A stretch of DNA of 13,341 bases from Intrasporangiaceae bacterium (GTDB taxonomy: Bacteria; Actinomycetota; Actinomycetes; Actinomycetales; Dermatophilaceae), in NCBI GenBank assembly GCA_012518475.1, contig JAAYSB010000267.1:1-13341 (forward strand). Reading direction: 5' to 3'. The notes below the pieces were generated by a model. It searched no databases. It was not told the origin of the DNA and worked only from the letters and a program-made list of their open reading frames with translations. Positions 1 through 6,655 of the stretch are shown here, piece by piece (position 1 is the stretch's first letter; every line of letters starts with the position of its first letter). Made by a program: the position numbers and the translations under genes.

Positions 1-239
1 ATACCCCACAACCAGGCCGCGAGCTCCCCGTCCCCACGCCACTTCCCGGCGTCCTTCCACAGGGTGAGGAACGTGTCCTGGACGACGTCCGCGACAACCT
101 CGGGGTCGTTACACCGGCGCATGAGTCGGACGGTGAGCCAAGGAGCATGGTGGTCGTAGAGCGTTCGCAGGGCGGTGACATCCCCGTCCCCCGATGCGCG
201 CAGCAGCTCCGCGTCGCTGCGCTCAGTCGGGGTGCTCAT
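1..239 (-). CDS. RNA polymerase ECF sigma factor, 5' part (truncated by window edge)
   Basis: On the minus strand an ATG at 239-237 opens a frame that runs without a stop to the window edge, giving 79 codons. The protein begins MSTPTERSDAELL and contains the sigma-70 region 2 pattern of ECF factors: a DGDVTALRTLYDHHAPWL helix, then MRRCNDPEVVADVVQDTF, then LWKDAGKWRGDGELAAWLWG. The VxDVVQDTFLxLWK stretch is the core-binding and -10-recognition helix typical of region 2. Region 4 lies outside the window, so neither the subfamily nor an anti-sigma partner can be assigned. The gene is divergent from dnaK across a 329-bp gap. No good Shine-Dalgarno precedes the ATG. The fragment does not look like SigH or SigE proper. 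The family call is firm; the specific role is unknown. Confidence 0.85.
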   Translation of the reverse strand, partial: MSTPTERSDAELLRASGDGDVTALRTLYDHHAPWLTVRLMRRCNDPEVVADVVQDTFLTLWKDAGKWRGDGELAAWLWG

Positions 240-248
240 ACCCAGACT

Positions 249-276
249 GTCGCACCAACGGGCCTGAATAGTTCCC
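249..276 (-). promoter_or_regulatory. Possible ECF-type promoter for the sigma factor gene
   Basis: Read on the minus strand, GGGAAC (276-271) is followed after 18 nt by CGAC (252-249). This resembles ECF promoters (GGAAC, 16-18 nt, CGTC-like), with one mismatch in the -10. It lies 10 nt upstream of the sigma factor ATG at 239, so the start site would be almost at the start codon. Autoregulation is common for ECF factors, but a match this short can occur by chance. Confidence 0.25.
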
Positions 277-425
277 GATCCGGTGCAAGAACCTCAGTAC
301 CCGTCTGGATCCCTGAGAGTGACCCACCCGCTGCCGTCGGGCCGGATCGGTCCGCCACGAGCTCGGACCCGAACCCCGGGCCGAACCTCCAGCAGCTCCG
401 CTCCGCGAAATTCTCTCCTTGGCTC

Positions 426-452
426 GGGAACAAAGCCCCCGGACGCAAAGTT
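426..452 (+). promoter_or_regulatory. Candidate SigH/SigR-type promoter of dnaK (P1)
   Basis: GGGAACA (426-432) is followed after 17 nt by GTT (450-452). This matches the mycobacterial SigH / Streptomyces SigR pattern GGGAAYA-N16/17-cGTT except that the base before GTT is A. The same element with the same spacing is found before clpB. In Mycobacterium tuberculosis dnaK and clpB are known SigH targets, which supports the reading. Transcription would start near 460, leaving a leader of about 110 nt that contains both HAIR sites. Confidence 0.55.
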
Positions 453-470
453 GAGCCACACAGACGCAAG
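450..470. promoter_or_regulatory. HAIR-like HspR operator 1 upstream of dnaK (imperfect)
   Basis: GTTGAGC (450-456), 7 nt, ACGCAAG (464-470). Against the HAIR consensus CTTGAGT-N7-ACTCAAG this has three mismatches in fourteen positions but exactly the right spacing. Its left half-site GTTGAGC is identical to that of the clpB operator. It overlaps the GTT of the SigH-like promoter, where a bound repressor would block initiation. It is weaker than the site at 512-532. Confidence 0.45.
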
Positions 471-485
471 TTTGGATGCGTAGGT

Positions 486-514
486 TTGCGCCGCATACCG
501 CACGGGTCTAACTT
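486..514 (+). promoter_or_regulatory. Candidate housekeeping promoter of dnaK (P2)
   Basis: TTGCGC (486-491) and TAACTT (509-514) are separated by 17 nt, the usual geometry of a principal-sigma promoter. The -10 overlaps the left arm of the HAIR at 512-532, as expected for repression by HspR. The predicted start is near 521, about 48 nt before the dnaK ATG. Confidence 0.5.
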
Positions 515-546
515 GAGTGCAGCCAACTCAACTTCGATAACTCAAC
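512..546. promoter_or_regulatory. HAIR operator 2 with a third half-site (HspR binding)
   Basis: CTTGAGT (512-518), 7 nt, ACTCAAC (526-532) matches the HAIR consensus CTTGAGT-N7-ACTCAAG at 13 of 14 positions. After another 7 nt there is an extra ACTCAAC (540-546) in direct orientation to the second half-site. In Streptomyces, HspR together with DnaK binds HAIR sites to repress the dnaK operon, and hspR is the last gene of this operon, so the loop is autoregulatory. Confidence 0.85.
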
Positions 547-568
547 TCGAGCAAGGAGAACACCCACC

Positions 569-2476
569 ATGGCACGTGCAGTCGGTATCGACCTCGGTAC
601 GACCAACTCCGCCGTCGCCGTCCTCGAGGGCGGCGAGCCGACCATCATCGCGAACGCCGAGGGCGGTCGCACCACTCCCTCCGTCGTCGCCTTCTCCAAG
701 GGCGGTGAGGTGCTCGTCGGCGAGATCGCCAAGCGTCAGGCCGTGACCAACGTCGACCGAACGGTCCGCTCCGTCAAGCGCCACATGGGCACCGACTGGA
801 AGTCCCCGCAGATCGACGACAAGGCCTACACCCCGCAGGAGATCAGCGCGCGCATCCTCCAGAAGCTCAAGCGCGACGCCGAGTCCTACCTCGGTGAGAC
901 CGTGACCGACGCCGTCATCACCGTCCCCGCCTACTTCGACGACCACGAGCGTCAGGCCACCAAGGAGGCCGGTGAGATCGCGGGCCTCAACGTCCTGCGC
1001 ATCGTCAACGAGCCGACCGCGGCCGCCCTGGCCTACGGCCTCGACAAGGGCAAGGAGGACGAGCTCATCCTCGTCTTCGACCTCGGTGGTGGCACCTTCG
1101 ACGTCTCCCTCCTCGAGGTCGGCAAGGACCCGGAGGACGGCTTCGCAACGATCCAGGTCAAGGCCACGAACGGTGACAACGCCCTCGGTGGCGACGACTG
1201 GGACGAGCGCATCGTCTCCCACCTGCTCACCACGGTGAAGAACAGCACCGGTGTCGACCTGTCCAAGGACAAGATCGCCATGCAGCGTCTGCGCGACGCC
1301 GCCGAGCAGGCCAAGAAGGAGCTGTCGTCGGCGACGAGCACGAACATCTCCCTCCAGTACCTCTCGATGAGTGAGAACGGCCCCATCCACCTCGACGAGA
1401 CGCTCACCCGCGCCCAGTTCGAGCAGATGACCAAGGACCTGCTCGAGCGGACCAAGCAGCCGTTCGCCAACGTCATCAAGGACGCCGGCATCTCCGTCTC
1501 CGAGATCGACCACGTCGTCCTCGTCGGTGGCTCCACCCGGATGCCCGCCGTGAGCGACCTCGTCAAGGAGCTCACCGGCGGCAAGGAGCCCAACAAGGGT
1601 GTCAACCCGGACGAGGTCGTCGCCCTCGGTGCGGCCCTGCAGGCCGGTGTCCTCAAGGGTGAGCGCAAGGACGTCCTCCTCATCGACGTCACCCCGCTCA
1701 GCCTCGGCATCGAGACCAAGGGTGGCCTGTTCACCAAGCTCATCGAGCGCAATACGGCCATCCCGACCAAGCGCTCCGAGGTCTTCTCCACCGCCGAGGA
1801 CAACCAGCCGTCCGTGCTGATCCAGGTCTTCCAGGGTGAGCGCGAGATCGCCCAGCAGAACAAGGGACTGGGCACCTTCGAGCTCTCCGGCATCGCGCCC
1901 GCCCCGCGTGGCGTCCCGCAGATCGAGGTCACCTTCGACATCGACGCCAATGGCATCGTCCACGTGACGGCCAAGGACCGCGGCACCGGCAAGGAGCAGA
2001 AGATCACCATCTCCGGTGGCTCCGCGCTGTCGAAGGAGGAGATCGAGCGCATGGTCAAGGACGCCGAGGCGCACGCCGAGGAGGACGCGAAGCGGCGCAC
2101 CGAGACCGAGGCCCGCAACACGGGCGAGCAGCTGGTCTACTCGACGGAGAAGTTCCTCGCCGACAGCGGTGACAAGGTCTCCGACGAGCTCAAGGAGCCG
2201 GTGACCAAGGCCCTCGAGGACCTCAAGGAAGCACTCAAGCCCGAGTCCGGCGCCAGCGCCGAGGACATCAACGCCAAGATCGACACCCTCAACACCGAGT
2301 CCCAGAAGATGGGCGCGGCTGTGTATGCCGCGGCGGCTGAGCAGGGCGAGTCCGGCGACGTCCCCGGTGGCGAGGCGGGCGACACCGCCCAGGGCGGCGC
2401 CGAGTCCGGTGACGCCGGCGGCGACGACGATGTCGTCGACGCCGAGGTCGTCGAGGACGACGAAGAGAACAAGTGA
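569..2476 (+). CDS. dnaK: Molecular chaperone DnaK (Hsp70)
   Basis: This 635-residue cytosolic Hsp70 is an ATP-driven chaperone that binds exposed hydrophobic peptides. The nucleotide-binding domain shows GIDLGTTNS (residues 6-14), VFDLGGGTFDVS (169-180) and VVLVGGSTRMPAV (316-328). The interdomain linker DVLLIDVTPLSLG (368-380) is followed by the substrate-binding domain, helical lid and an acidic tail ending DDVVDAEVVEDDEENK. Length is normal for the family. The ATG at 569 is preceded by AAGGAGA (553-559) at good distance. It is first in the dnaK-grpE-dnaJ-hspR operon and is controlled by the upstream HAIR sites. DnaK is also known to act as co-repressor with HspR, linking chaperone load to expression. 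The call is not in doubt. Confidence 0.99.
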   Translation: MARAVGIDLGTTNSAVAVLEGGEPTIIANAEGGRTTPSVVAFSKGGEVLVGEIAKRQAVTNVDRTVRSVKRHMGTDWKSPQIDDKAYTPQEISARILQKLKRDAESYLGETVTDAVITVPAYFDDHERQATKEAGEIAGLNVLRIVNEPTAAALAYGLDKGKEDELILVFDLGGGTFDVSLLEVGKDPEDGFATIQVKATNGDNALGGDDWDERIVSHLLTTVKNSTGVDLSKDKIAMQRLRDAAEQAKKELSSATSTNISLQYLSMSENGPIHLDETLTRAQFEQMTKDLLERTKQPFANVIKDAGISVSEIDHVVLVGGSTRMPAVSDLVKELTGGKEPNKGVNPDEVVALGAALQAGVLKGERKDVLLIDVTPLSLGIETKGGLFTKLIERNTAIPTKRSEVFSTAEDNQPSVLIQVFQGEREIAQQNKGLGTFELSGIAPAPRGVPQIEVTFDIDANGIVHVTAKDRGTGKEQKITISGGSALSKEEIERMVKDAEAHAEEDAKRRTETEARNTGEQLVYSTEKFLADSGDKVSDELKEPVTKALEDLKEALKPESGASAEDINAKIDTLNTESQKMGAAVYAAAAEQGESGDVPGGEAGDTAQGGAESGDAGGDDDVVDAEVVEDDEENK

Positions 2477-2571
2477 CCGAGCGTTCCGTCGCTCACTCTG
2501 CACCCGAGGCCGGGGCCGCCCACGCGGCGGCTTCGGCTCCGGGGCAGGCCACTTCGAGTAGGCACCGATGA
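2473..2571 (+). other. 32-codon ORF bridging dnaK and grpE (possible coupling ORF or old grpE start)
   Basis: A GTG (2473-2475) overlaps the dnaK stop as GTGA, and the frame ends at a TGA (2569-2571) that overlaps the grpE start as ATGA. It would encode MTERSVAHSAPEAG followed by a low-complexity Ala-rich tail. The first residues MTE are the same as those of GrpE (MTES), and the composition resembles GrpE N-terminal tails, so it may be a remnant of an older grpE start. It could also carry ribosomes from dnaK to grpE. No strong ribosome binding site of its own is visible. There is no evidence of a functional product. Confidence 0.3.
2479..2531 (+). other. Two hairpins in the dnaK-grpE gap
   Basis: GAGCG (2479-2483) pairs with CGCTC (2490-2494) across a 6-nt loop, and GCCGCC (2515-2520) pairs with GGCGGC (2526-2531) across a 5-nt loop. 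Neither is followed by a T tract, so they look more like mRNA-stability or partial attenuation elements than terminators. They could help keep DnaK more abundant than GrpE. That role is inferred. Confidence 0.3.
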
Positions 2572-3185
2572 CCGAATCACCCGACCACACCACTGACCAG
2601 ACCGACCAGGACGACGCCGGCCTGAACACCGAGGCGGTCAACGACGCTGACGCTGAGGTCGTCGACGCGGAGGTCGTCGACCCTGAGGTCGTCGACGCCG
2701 CATCCGACGACTCCAACGACACTACGTCCACCGACGCAGAGCACCCGGACACCCGCCTCGCGGCCGAACGCCTCGAGGACCTGCAGCGACTCCAGGCCGA
2801 GTACGTCAACTACAAGCGCCGCGTCGACCGTGACCGGGCGGTGGTCCAGGAGAAGGCGATCGCCGACGTCCTCGACTCCCTGCTGCCCGTGATGGACGAT
2901 ATCCACGCCGCGCGAGAGCACGGCGACCTCAGCGACGGTCCGTTCGCGGCCATTGCCGACAAGCTCGAGAGCAACCTCGGCAAGTTCGGCCTCGAGCGCT
3001 TCGGCACCGTCGGCGAGCGCTTCGACCCCAACGTCCACGAGGCGCTGCTCCACCAGGCCTGGGATGGAACGGTCGAGGCGCAGGACAACGACGCCACGAC
3101 GATCGTCATGGTGCTCCAGCCGGGCTACCGCACCGGCGACCGCATCATCCGCCCCGCGCGGGTCGCAGTCGCCGATCCGGCGTGA
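2568..3185 (+). CDS. grpE: Nucleotide exchange factor GrpE
   Basis: This 205-residue co-chaperone releases ADP from DnaK and acts as a dimer. An acidic, disordered N-terminal tail (about 1-60) contains three EVVD(A/P) units encoded by a 15-bp tandem repeat. The long dimerisation helix follows (about 62-100, with LQRLQAEYVNYKRRVDRDR). The C-terminal beta domain carries the family signature in RFDPNVHEAL (151-160) and VLQPGY ... RIIRPARVAVA (182-202). The ATG at 2568 lies 91 nt after the dnaK stop with only a weak AG-rich sequence before it. Translation may therefore depend on ribosomes arriving through the bridging ORF that ends in ATGA here. Length and motifs are normal for actinobacterial GrpE. 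Confidence 0.97.
   Translation: MTESPDHTTDQTDQDDAGLNTEAVNDADAEVVDAEVVDPEVVDAASDDSNDTTSTDAEHPDTRLAAERLEDLQRLQAEYVNYKRRVDRDRAVVQEKAIADVLDSLLPVMDDIHAAREHGDLSDGPFAAIADKLESNLGKFGLERFGTVGERFDPNVHEALLHQAWDGTVEAQDNDATTIVMVLQPGYRTGDRIIRPARVAVADPA
2655..2699 (+). repeat. 15-bp tandem repeat, three units, inside grpE
   Basis: Three consecutive 15-bp units each begin GAGGTCGTCGAC and encode Glu-Val-Val-Asp-Ala, Glu-Val-Val-Asp-Pro and Glu-Val-Val-Asp-Ala in the GrpE N-terminal tail. The DnaK C-terminal tail carries the related VVDAEVVED, so the two partners share a short acidic module. The repeat is prone to slippage, and copy number may vary among relatives. Confidence 0.85.
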
Positions 3186-3258
3186 GCATCCGGCAGACTG
3201 CAACGACAGACGAGACCAACCACACCCCCAGCTGAGCGATTGAGAGGAGGCGACGCCG

Positions 3259-4311
3259 ATGGCTAGCCAGGACTGGTTCGAGAAGGACTTCTATGCGATC
3301 CTCGGCGTCCCCTCCGACGCCAGCGACGCCGACATCAAGAAGGCCTACCGCAAGCTCGCTCGCAAGTACCACCCGGACAAGAACCCCGGCGACAGTGCGG
3401 CCGAGCAGAAGTTCAAGGACGTCGGCGAGGCGCACTCGGTGCTCGCCAACAAGGAGCAGCGTCAGGAGTACGACGCCATCCGTCAGATGTCCCGCGGCGG
3501 CGCCCGCTTCACCGCCGGGGGCCCCGGCGGTGGACCCGGTGGCGGTGGTTTCGAGGACATCTTCTCCGCCTTCGGAGGTGGCGGTGGCTCCCGCGTGCGC
3601 TTCGGCGGGCCCGGGGGGTATGCCCCCGGTCAGGGCGGCCATGCCGACCAGGGCGCCGATATCAACGACATCCTCGCCCAGATGTTCGGCGGCGGCGCCG
3701 CCCAGCGCGCCGGTGCCCCTCCCGGTGGTTTCGACGCCTACGGCGCCCCCCGCGGGCCTCGCCCCGGCCGGGACGTGCAGGCTTCCACGACGCTGTCCTT
3801 CCGGGACGCCGTCGAAGGCTCGACAGTGACCCTGCGCACCGGTGACGGGGAGACGATCACGACACGGATCCCCGCCGGGGTCAAGGACGGCCAGACCATC
3901 CGACTGCGCGGCAAGGGCGCGCACGGCGACCCTGGCGCGGCCCGCGGCGACCTCATGCTCAAGGTCACCGTCGAGAAGCACCCGGTGTTCTCCCGCGAGG
4001 GCAACAACCTCACCGTCGACCTCCCGGTGACCTTCGCCGAGGCGGCCCTCGGCGCGACGGTGGCCGTGCCCACCCTCGACGGCACCCCCGTCAAGGTACG
4101 GATCGCCCCCGGCACCCCGAGTGGTCGGGTCCTGCGGGTCAAGGGTCGGGGCGTCGCGACGAAGAAGGCGACCGGCGACCTCCTCGCCAAGGTCTCGATC
4201 ACGGTCCCGAGTGAGCTCTCCGACGAGGCCCGAGAGGCTGTGGAGGCACTCAGTGCCCAGCTCGGTGACGAGGACCCCCGCGCCGACCTGATGGCGCGCG
4301 CCCGCCAGTAG
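3259..4311 (+). CDS. dnaJ: DnaJ/CbpA-type J-domain co-chaperone, no zinc finger
   Basis: This 350-residue Hsp40 stimulates the DnaK ATPase and delivers substrates. The J domain (about 9-75) has the HPD motif at 38-40. A Gly/Phe-rich region (79-160, with two IFSAF/QMFGG-type segments) leads to the two beta-barrel C-terminal domains (about 170-320). The protein has no cysteine at all, so the four CXXCXGXG zinc-binding repeats of classical DnaJ are absent; this is a type B (CbpA/DnaJ2-like) protein. The operon-encoded DnaJ of Streptomyces and mycobacteria normally has the zinc finger, so a second DnaJ elsewhere in the genome is likely. The start is fixed by GAGGAGG (3244-3250), 8 nt before the ATG. 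The gene sits between grpE and hspR. Confidence 0.95.
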   Translation: MASQDWFEKDFYAILGVPSDASDADIKKAYRKLARKYHPDKNPGDSAAEQKFKDVGEAHSVLANKEQRQEYDAIRQMSRGGARFTAGGPGGGPGGGGFEDIFSAFGGGGGSRVRFGGPGGYAPGQGGHADQGADINDILAQMFGGGAAQRAGAPPGGFDAYGAPRGPRPGRDVQASTTLSFRDAVEGSTVTLRTGDGETITTRIPAGVKDGQTIRLRGKGAHGDPGAARGDLMLKVTVEKHPVFSREGNNLTVDLPVTFAEAALGATVAVPTLDGTPVKVRIAPGTPSGRVLRVKGRGVATKKATGDLLAKVSITVPSELSDEAREAVEALSAQLGDEDPRADLMARARQ

Positions 4312-4323
4312 GAGACGGTGGCC

Positions 4324-4785
4324 GTGACGACTGCTCCGAGCCCCTCCGGCGCCGGCTTCGACGCGGCCGACGACACTCCCGTGTTCGTCATCTCCGTCGC
4401 CGCCGAGCTGGCCGGCATGCACGCCCAGACCCTTCGCCAGTACGACCGTATGGGACTGGTCACGCCGTCGCGCACGCGAGGCGGAGGACGACGGTACTCG
4501 AACCGGGACGTCTCCCTGCTGCGCGAAATCCAGCGGCTCTCCCAGGAAGAGGGTGTGAGCCTTCCCGGCATCGCCCGGATCCTCGATCTCCAGCGCCAGG
4601 TCTCGGTCCTGGAGAAGCGGCTCATCGAGCTGGGTGAGCAGCTGCGCGCGGCCCGCTCCCCGCATACCTCCCGGGTCTTCTCGGTCTCGCCGACCGGCGA
4701 CGTGTATGCATCCCGGCCGGGCGAGCGGCCGCGTGCGCGAGGATCCCGGGCCCTGGTCCTGTGGGACCCCCGTGCTCGCGACTGA
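4324..4785 (+). CDS. hspR: Heat-shock repressor HspR (MerR family)
   Basis: This 153-residue autoregulatory repressor binds HAIR sequences. The winged helix-turn-helix (about 21-60) shows the HspR-type VFVISVAAELAGMH, QTLRQYDRMGLVTPSRT and GGGRRYSNRDV pattern. A helical segment with leucine spacing (about 82-110) follows, then a C-terminal tail with ALVLWDPR. The frame is also open from GTG 4318, but AGGAG (4310-4314, overlapping the dnaJ stop) lies only 3 nt from that codon and 9 nt from GTG 4324, so 4324 is preferred. It is the last gene of the dnaK operon, 12 nt after dnaJ. Its expected targets in this window are the HAIR sites before dnaK and clpB. Confidence 0.95.
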   Translation: MTTAPSPSGAGFDAADDTPVFVISVAAELAGMHAQTLRQYDRMGLVTPSRTRGGGRRYSNRDVSLLREIQRLSQEEGVSLPGIARILDLQRQVSVLEKRLIELGEQLRAARSPHTSRVFSVSPTGDVYASRPGERPRARGSRALVLWDPRARD

Positions 4786-4837
4786 CGGACGAGGATGACT
4801 GCCGCGCCCCGGTGCGGCGGAAACCCTTGAAGCGTCC

Positions 4838-4863
4838 TACTCTGTCCCCATGCCCCTCCGGAG
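4838..4863 (+). promoter_or_regulatory. Possible promoter (-10 only) and ribosome binding site of the kinase gene
   Basis: TACTCT (4838-4843) fits the actinobacterial TANNNT -10 element, with a start expected near 4850; no convincing -35 is present. GGAG (4860-4863) lies 6 nt before the kinase ATG and fixes that start. The predicted start site coincides with an ATG at 4850 that opens a seven-codon frame (MPLRRSR) ending in ATGA over the kinase start. Read-through from hspR, 84 nt upstream, is an alternative way to express the gene. Confidence 0.35.
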
Positions 4864-4869
4864 ATCTCG

Positions 4870-6246
<1,377 letters not shown>

Positions 6247-6304
6247 GCTCCTCGATCAGCGAGGCGTCCCGGGAGGGATCCGGTCGTGTGGCACAGTACG
6301 AAAG

Positions 6305-6571
6305 GTGACCGAGCATCTCATCGTCCTGCCGGACAAGGACACCGCCGAGAAGATCGCCGACGAGCTCCGCGAGGAGGGCTTCACCGAGGTCCGCGTGTCC
6401 CGTGAGGCGCTCGCGGGTGAGGACGACGCCGAGGCTGTGGAGTGGGCGGTCTATGTGCGCGAGGACAACGTTCTCAACGACCCGGGCAGCGGCACGGAGA
6501 ACGGTCTTCGGGAGCGCTTCGAGGCACTCGCGCAGGAGCACGACGGCTGGTACGACAAACCGGTCGACTGA
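6305..6571 (+). CDS. Small acidic conserved-looking protein, possibly RraB-like
   Basis: GTG at 6305 opens an 88-codon frame encoding an acidic protein that starts MTEHLIVLPDKDTAEKIADELREEG when read in two parts. It has a beta-alpha-beta look: a strand (LIVL), a helix (DTAEKIADELREEGF), a strand (VRVSR), another strand (EWAVYVRED), and a helix ending FEALAQEHDGWYD. The closing ALAQEHDGWYD resembles the end of RraB-type (RNase E inhibitor) small domains, but that similarity is from memory and weak. The frame is open further upstream, yet GTG 6305 is the only sensible start. AAAGG directly abuts it, so the mRNA may be leaderless or poorly translated. It follows the kinase gene by 58 nt and may be co-transcribed with it. 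Confidence 0.7.
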   Translation: MTEHLIVLPDKDTAEKIADELREEGFTEVRVSREALAGEDDAEAVEWAVYVREDNVLNDPGSGTENGLRERFEALAQEHDGWYDKPVD

Positions 6572-6605
6572 CGGAGTGCCCTAGATCAGCGTTCCCGTCC
6601 CGGTC

Positions 6606-6655
6606 CGCCGTTTCACCACGGTGCGGCGAAGGGGTGAGCGCTCTGCTCAGAGCGC
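6606..6655. terminator. Hairpins between convergent genes, likely bidirectional terminator
   Basis: GCGCTCT (6638-6644) pairs perfectly with AGAGCGC (6649-6655) over a GCTC loop, and the minus-strand stop codon (6649-6647) lies at the loop edge. A second fold pairs CGCCG (6606-6610) with CGGCG (6624-6628), with CAC/GTG pairing inside. No T tract is present, as is usual in high-GC actinobacteria. The position between two convergent genes supports a terminator role. Confidence 0.45.

Larger units (their letters stand above)
240..568. other. Divergent intergenic region between the sigma factor gene and dnaK
   Basis: This 329-bp stretch has no convincing gene; the open frames that cross it are short and have no start signals. 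The right half (about 426-559) carries the dnaK control region: a SigH-like promoter, an imperfect HAIR, a housekeeping-like promoter, a near-perfect HAIR with an extra half-site, and the dnaK ribosome binding site. The left part (277-425) shows nothing recognisable beyond the possible sigma factor promoter next to it. Confidence 0.7.

Noticed and set aside
147..746. 199-codon plus-strand frame running from inside the sigma factor gene into dnaK
   Set aside because: It overlaps the antisense of a sigma factor gene, the dnaK promoter region and the dnaK start, and shows no domain.
542..2809. 755-codon open frame antisense to dnaK
   Set aside because: Shadow frame caused by GC-rich third positions; its Leu/Gly/Val/Asp-rich composition is the well-known spurious antisense-dnaK product once misannotated as NAD-specific glutamate dehydrogenase.
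4318..4326. hspR start at GTG 4318
   Set aside because: The AGGAG would be only 3 nt away; GTG 4324 has 9 nt spacing. The difference is just two residues, so it is not certain.
3145..4665. 506-codon open frame antisense to dnaJ and hspR
   Set aside because: No recognisable domain and low-complexity composition; opposite two clear genes.
4801..4818. GCCGC/GCGGC hairpin after hspR as operon terminator
   Set aside because: Only a 5-bp stem with an 8-nt loop and no T tract; too weak to call in this GC-rich sequence.
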